NCBI GenBank assembly: GCA_028551475.1 | Contig: CM052360.1 | Span: forward strand, 22,142,682 to 22,206,681 | Source: Casuarina equisetifolia | Lineage: Eukaryota; Streptophyta; Magnoliopsida; Fagales; Casuarinaceae | Direction of reading: 5' to 3' | DNA length: 64,000 nt | Made by a program: the position numbers and the translations under genes | The notes under the pieces: model-generated | The model's database searches: none | What the model was told of the DNA's origin: nothing | What the model saw: the letters and a program-made list of their open reading frames with translations, nothing else | In this document: positions 58,479 through 64,000 of the stretch, in pieces | How positions within the stretch are numbered: position 1 is the stretch's first letter | Layout: each line of letters opens with the position of its first letter

Positions 58479-58752
58479 TGAAGAATTTGATGAACTCTTG
58501 TATGTTTGGAATCAAAACTTGTTTATTAATCAAGCAAAACCAAACTAGTTACAAGAGAAAACAAAGCCGTAGAGAAAAGAACTCTTAGTGTACGGCTATT
58601 CTAATTTACATGTTAACCTAAGAGGCTATATATAAACATGAATAAGCTTATACAAGGAAAACCCTAGTATCTTATAATATAGGAAAATATATTAGGCCTT
58701 ATTCTAAGCCCAATATATGATAACATTAAGATAAAATCATCAACCTTCAACA
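58479..58752 (-). repeat. copia-2 3' LTR
   Basis: 274 bp. On the minus strand it starts TGTTGAAGG right after a run of G (purine tract) and ends CAAATTCTTCA. Its outer 71 bp recur at 63,930-64,000. Confidence 0.92.
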
Positions 58753-61700
58753 CCCCCCTTCAAGCTGAGGGTCGAAAGAAGTCCAAGACCTTAAGCTTGC
58801 TAAGGAGATGATAATGTTGATTTGTCCCTAAAGCTTTGGTCAGAATATCTGCAGGTTGATCACCACTCCCAACATGTGTTGTGCTGATTAAACCATGACG
58901 TATTTTTTCTCGAATAAAATGACAAGAAACATCTATGTGCTTGGTCTTCTAAAGAAAGACTGGGTTTTCTGCCAATTTTTGCATTGCTTCATTATCACAA
59001 TATAACAGCACTGGCTGTGAAACATTAATTCCCATATCTTTTAATAGACCAACCACCCAAATAATCTCACAAGTAGTAGTTGCCATGACCCTGTATTCAG
59101 CCTCTGTTGAAGAAAGAGTCACAATTGGTTGCTTTTTACTTTTCCAAGAAATTACTGAATGTCCAAGTGTAAGACAAAAGCCAGTAGTAGATCGATGTGT
59201 CATAGGGCATTTTGCATAGTTAGCATCACAGAAAGCTTGCAAAAGAAAATCACCATATGAAGGAAAGAATAAACCAAGCCCTATTGTTCCTTTGAGATAC
59301 TTAACAATGCGGAGAGCTACCTCCTAGTGGGATCGCTTGGGAGCATGCATGAATTGACTTAAGAGGTGTACTGGAAAAGCTATGTCAGGACGTGTCATAT
59401 CAAGATAATTCAGCTTACCAATCAATTGTTGATAACTCAAGATGTTCTCAAATGGTGGATCATCTATTTGTGGACGAACTCGTTCATTATATTTCAAGCT
59501 AGTGAATAAGACATTTGTCTCCATGGGATTTCCAACAAGCTTGACAGCTGATAATCCCAATTCAAAAATCAATTCTAAGATATACTTACGTTGACTCAGA
59601 TGCATGCCATTTGAATCTCGAAGGATCTCAATTCCAAGAAAATATTTGAGTTCTCCCAAATCCTTGATTCGAAATGTAGAATGAAGATAGGCTTGTAAAG
59701 CCTCAATTTCTTGTATGTCATCACCAGTAATTAAGATATCATCCACATATATGAGCATTAAAATAATATTACCATCTTGTCCTTTAGTGAAAGAGAATAG
59801 TCGTATAGTGACTGTCGATAGCCAACAGATACTAAAGCTTCTGTAAACTTCTCATTCCATTGTCGTGAAGCTTGCTTTAACCCATATAAAGATTTCTTTA
59901 ACCGACATACTTTGGACCCCCCTTCAAAAGGACTCCCAGGTGGTGGTTTCATATAGACTTCTTCATCTAAGTCTCCCTATAGAAATGCATTATGGACATC
60001 CATTTGTCGAATAGTCCATTTACGTTGTGAAGCAATAGATAATGCACTTCTAACTATTACAGATTTTACTGTAGGAGAGAAAGTATCGTGATAATCAATA
60101 CCTTCTGTCTAACTATAACCTTTCGCTACTAGACGAGCCTTAAACCGCTCAATACTCCCATCAGCATGATACTTAATCTTGTATACCCATTTACATCCTA
60201 CAGGTTTTCTCCGTGGTGGTAGGTCTATCAATTCCCATGTTCCATTCGATTCTAATGCTTTCATTTCCTGATCCATGGCATCTCGCCATCTAGAATCCTT
60301 AACTGCCTCATGGTAGAACAAGGGTTCTATCTCAGGTGAAATGGCTGCTATGAAATGTTGATGTGGAATGGGTAAATGTGTATAAGATACATAGTTAGAT
60401 ATGGGGTATTGTATGGATGAGCTAACATTGTTGCAAACATAATCTTGAGTCCATATGGGTGGCCTAAAGATTCTAGTAGATCGTCTAAGAGGTGATATAG
60501 AGACTGTGGGATTGTGCATGGTTGGTGAGAAAGGATCATCCTTTGTCTCATCATAAGTGAAAACAGGAGGTGATGTAGAAGGAGGATCTATCGTCTCCAA
60601 GGTAGAATCATTGGGTTGGTTACTTGAAACATTGGAAGTGGTAATATCTGGTGTAGTATGTATGGTTGTATTAGGAATAGAATTTGATTGGGTAGGAGAG
60701 ATTACCTGAGTATCTGAATTAGGGTTAACTTTGATAATTTATTGTGCAGGCTCCTCATCTTGAGATGACATCATAGGGAATTATGAAGAATGGGACCCAG
60801 TCTCTATGTTTGTAAAAGGGAAAATATTTTCATGAAAATGAACATAACGACTCACAAAAAATTTCTTTCTTTCAATATCATAAAGTTTATACCCTTTTTG
60901 CCCAAAAAGGTATCTCATGAAAATGCTAGGAATAGCTCGAGGAGCAAATTTGTCTTTATGCCCCACCATTGAAGCATAGCAAAGACAACCGAAGACTTGA
61001 AGTCTAGAAAGGTCAGGAGCTTTCCCATGAATCATCTCATAAGGAGATTTTCCATGTAAGACTGAAGAAGGAATGCGATTGATAATGTGCGTGGCAGTGA
61101 GTATACATTCACCCCAAAAACATGTAGGCATATGACTTTGAAATTTTAATGCCCGTGCAACATCTAATAAGTGACGATGTTTACGTTCTACCACACCATT
61201 CTGTTGTGGGGTATATACACATGAACTTTCATGCATTATACCATGCGATGAAAATAATTTGTCACATGAGGAATTAAAGAAATCAGTTGCATTAGCAGAA
61301 CGAATGCGTTTGATTCCAATGCTAAAATGATTTTGAATTGTGTTAAAGAAACGTTCCAAATGTAAAACTGTTTCAGTCTTATGTTTCATGAGGAAAGTCC
61401 AAGTCCCTCATGAAAAATCATTAACAATGGTTAGAAAATATTTCGAACCATCATAATTTGGGGCATGATATGGTCCCCAAATGTCCACATGGATTAAATC
61501 AAAAATATTTTTGACATTCTCAATACGAACAGTGAATGGATCACATGTTTTCTTAGCAAGAGGACAAATAGAGCAATGGAAATCAGAAGACGGAAAATCT
61601 TTGAAATCATTCAAAAATTTAAATTTAGATAAAGACATATGACCAAGTCTTGAATGCCATAAATGAAAATTAAGGTCATTACATGTTGAAGTAACTGAAA

Positions 61701-63929
61701 GGGCCGGTGCAGTACCGAAAAATTTGCTAACATGCTTATTCTTAGGGTGCAAGAAAAAATAAAGTCCATGTCACATTTTACCAATTCCCTTAACATTACC
61801 CGTCGAGAGGTCCTGAAACATACACAAATCAACATAGAAAACCACTAAACAGTTATTATCAGTAGTGAATTTAGCTACGGATAATAAATTATATTTGAAA
61901 TTGTGAGAATAAAGAACGGTATGTAATTTTAAACCGTCAGCGAGAGTTATGGAACCAGTGTGGGTGACATGGGTTAGTTCCCCATTTGGCAGTTTAACAA
62001 ATCTAGACTTAGACATGCATTTAACAAGAAATTCTAAGCAATTAAAATCAGTAGTAATATGATTACTAGCCCCACTATCTATAATCCAAATGTAAGGAAA
62101 CGATTCTAAAATACCTGCTCCATTAGCATGAGTGGTCCTACCATAGTTTTCCTTGATCAGATGGATAATGTGCTCATACTGCTCTGGTGTAAAAGTGCAG
62201 TGACTAGGCTCAAGAGTAGCCAAATTAATAGTGGAATTACTAGTAAAATTCTTGTGACCCGGAGGATAGCTGTTAAGCTTATAACAAGCTTCCTTCTTAT
62301 GTTTAAAAAGCTGACAATACTCACATTGAGGTCCTTTAAGACGATAACAACTTTCCTTGCGGTGCCCCTTTCGTCCATAATGCTCACATTTGGATTTACC
62401 AGAAACCCTAGATGACGCATCATTTTGCCCAGCTTTGAGTGAAAACGATGTGTCATTTTTATTGTGTAGAGGTGTTGTCCCAATTGATCGCTTAGGCCTT
62501 GGTACCGCAACAAGTGGCTCAAATGCAAACCAGCTTGTTGTGTCAGTCCCATATGTCGACGTAAAAGCCTAAGAATCACCAATCGTCTTCTCTGGTCCTC
62601 CATATCGGTATTCAGCATTGTTAGCGATGGAGTAAGCTTGCAAAATGTCAGGAAGTGGCCTCATGAGCAAAATCTAGTCTCTAAGATGAGAAGAGCGGTC
62701 ATCTAGTCCTCTCAAGAATTGATAAAACTTCATGCGTTCTTGATGAAGTTTCCAACCGTCAGTTTTGGACATTTCCAGTGAATCTAGAGCCATCAACGCT
62801 GCATACTCATCCCACAATGCTCTCAAGCGATGAAAATAAGAAGCAATTGATCCACCCGATTGTTTTATGGAGCTTAATTCATTCAAAAGGTTGTAGATCC
62901 GAGTCGGATCGACTTGGCTATAACGAGTACAAAGCTCCTTCCAGAGATCAACAGCACTAACTGTGTAGATTAAGCCCTCATGGAATTGCCCAGATAGCGA
63001 GTTAAGGATCTAAGAAAGACAAATCGCATTACAACGCTCCTAAAGAGGCAAATAGGGTGAATTTTCAGTCAGGAGCAGGGTATTTACCATCCACGAATAC
63101 CAACTTGTTCTTAGAGAGAAGAGCAAGTTTCATAGCACGACTCCAAACAACATAATTACTAGAGCCATTGAGTTTGAAACCAACCAAAGTAGCTCCACTA
63201 GTGTCACCAGGTGGTAGATATAGAGGGTCGTTCAGGTCTGTGATGATCGGAATTGGGGAAACATAACCCTCATGATGATTTGATTTAGAACTTGATTGAT
63301 CCCTCTTCTTGTGATGAGTTTTCTGAGTATGAGGAGCAACATATGGAGTAATCGGTGGTTGAAAAGGATTCAACTCAGTAGCCATGACAAAATCAAAAAG
63401 GTCTCCAAACTACTTTTACCAAAAGATATCCAAGAAAAATAACGGTTTGATAGAATATCTAAACCACAATAGCAAATCAAAAATATAGTCACAAAATGCG
63501 GAAGTGAGAAGGAAAAGAGAATACCAAAATCAATCAGCAAAAGTAAGAAAATCCATATGTCGGCAAAGTCCCTCTTTCTGCTTAGAATAGAAAAGAAAAT
63601 ATCACGTAAGGCCATACCACCAAGCTATTCTCGGACAAAAGCTTTGCACTAGAAGACAAAAGTTTAGCTTTTCGCTAAAGGACAAAAAACTTTACCTTAG
63701 TCTTGGTTCGGCAAAAGCAAAGTCTCGTGTGAATAAGAAACCCCACTTTTCGGTTTGGAAGAGAGATGCAGCTTATCTGTGTGCAGCACCTTTCTCAGAG
63801 AAAGAGAAAGCCGAAATCCTGACGGAAGAGAGAGAGAGCCAAAATTCCGACGGAGCTAAATGAAAACCATCGCACTACAAGCGATATGCGGCTCTGCAAA
63901 ACTCAACAAAATCGTTGGCTCTGATACCA

Positions 63930-64000
63930 TGAAGAATTTGATGAACTCTTGTATGTTTGGAATCAAAACTTGTTTATTAATCAAGCAAAACCAAACTAGT
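63930..64000 (-). repeat. copia-2 5' LTR, cut by the window edge
   Basis: Starts tgaagaatttgatgaactct on the plus strand, matching the first 71 bp of 58,479-58,752. The primer-binding site abuts it at 63,916-63,929. Confidence 0.92.

Larger units (their letters stand above)
58479..64000 (-). mobile_element. Ty1/copia LTR retrotransposon (copia-2), minus strand, runs off the edge, broken
   Basis: Inserted in DUF247 copy C; the left flank gaatc (58,474-58,478) should be the target duplication. Right to left: 5' LTR start (63,930-64,000), primer-binding site (complement tggctctgatacca, 63,916-63,929), gag at about 63,385-62,640 (GFKLNGSSNYVVWSRAMKLA), zinc-knuckle region at about 62,420-62,290, protease with WIIDSGASNHITTDF at about 62,130-62,080, pre-integrase (LWHSRLGHMSLSKF) at about 61,670, integrase at about 61,550-60,790, RT at about 60,280-59,324 (VGCKWVYKIKYHADG, LIYVDDILITGDD), RNase H at about 59,242-58,949, 3' LTR. 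Several breaks; most domains are well preserved, so it is younger than copia-3. Confidence 0.95.

Overview
The window is nuclear DNA of a flowering plant, almost certainly a eudicot and probably a woody one. Supporting this are spliced genes with GT-AG introns, an AT-rich intergenic background, and plant-only families: SEO sieve-element proteins, DUF247, F-box/FBD/LRR, and Ty1/copia elements primed by initiator tRNA-Met. The species cannot be named from the sequence alone.

Layout. (1) 1-4,078, + strand: the last eight exons of the housekeeping splicing GTPase Snu114 (U5-116K; CLO/GFA1 in Arabidopsis), intact and open at the left edge. (2) 4,079-9,415: no gene; diverged direct repeats. (3) 9,882-13,095, - strand: two broken tandem SEO fragments, one split by an insertion. 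(4) 14,735-17,290: a degenerate cluster of 1.2-kb direct repeats. (5) 17,921-23,430: a complete-length but broken Ty1/copia element (copia-1) with 0.7-kb LTRs and a 5-bp target duplication. (6) 26,430-28,330, + strand: a broken F-box/LRR/FBD gene. (7) 27,695-58,478: three head-to-tail copies (units A, B, C) of a segment carrying the 3' end of the F-box/FBD gene plus a DUF247 gene on the opposite strand. (8) 58,479-64,000, - strand: a second full-size copia element (copia-2) that cuts the third DUF247 copy and runs off the right edge.

Only two host genes look functional: the Snu114 gene and the unit B DUF247 gene (40,267-41,823, 518 codons, one open frame). DUF247 copy A is frameshifted and copy C is truncated by copia-2. 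When the later insertions are subtracted, units A and B come to about 8,823 and 8,831 bp. The insertions can be dated relative to the duplications, because the sister unit holds the empty target site: a LINE in A, and a LINE, a 450-bp LTR-like piece, a 988-bp tandem duplication and an old copia element (copia-3) in B. Unit C has a solo LTR and copia-2.

The most interesting host features are the DUF247 paralogues with a 63-bp in-frame minisatellite that varies in copy number, and a hydrophobic small-protein reading frame kept upstream of DUF247 in units A and B. LTR elements are described only as fossils.
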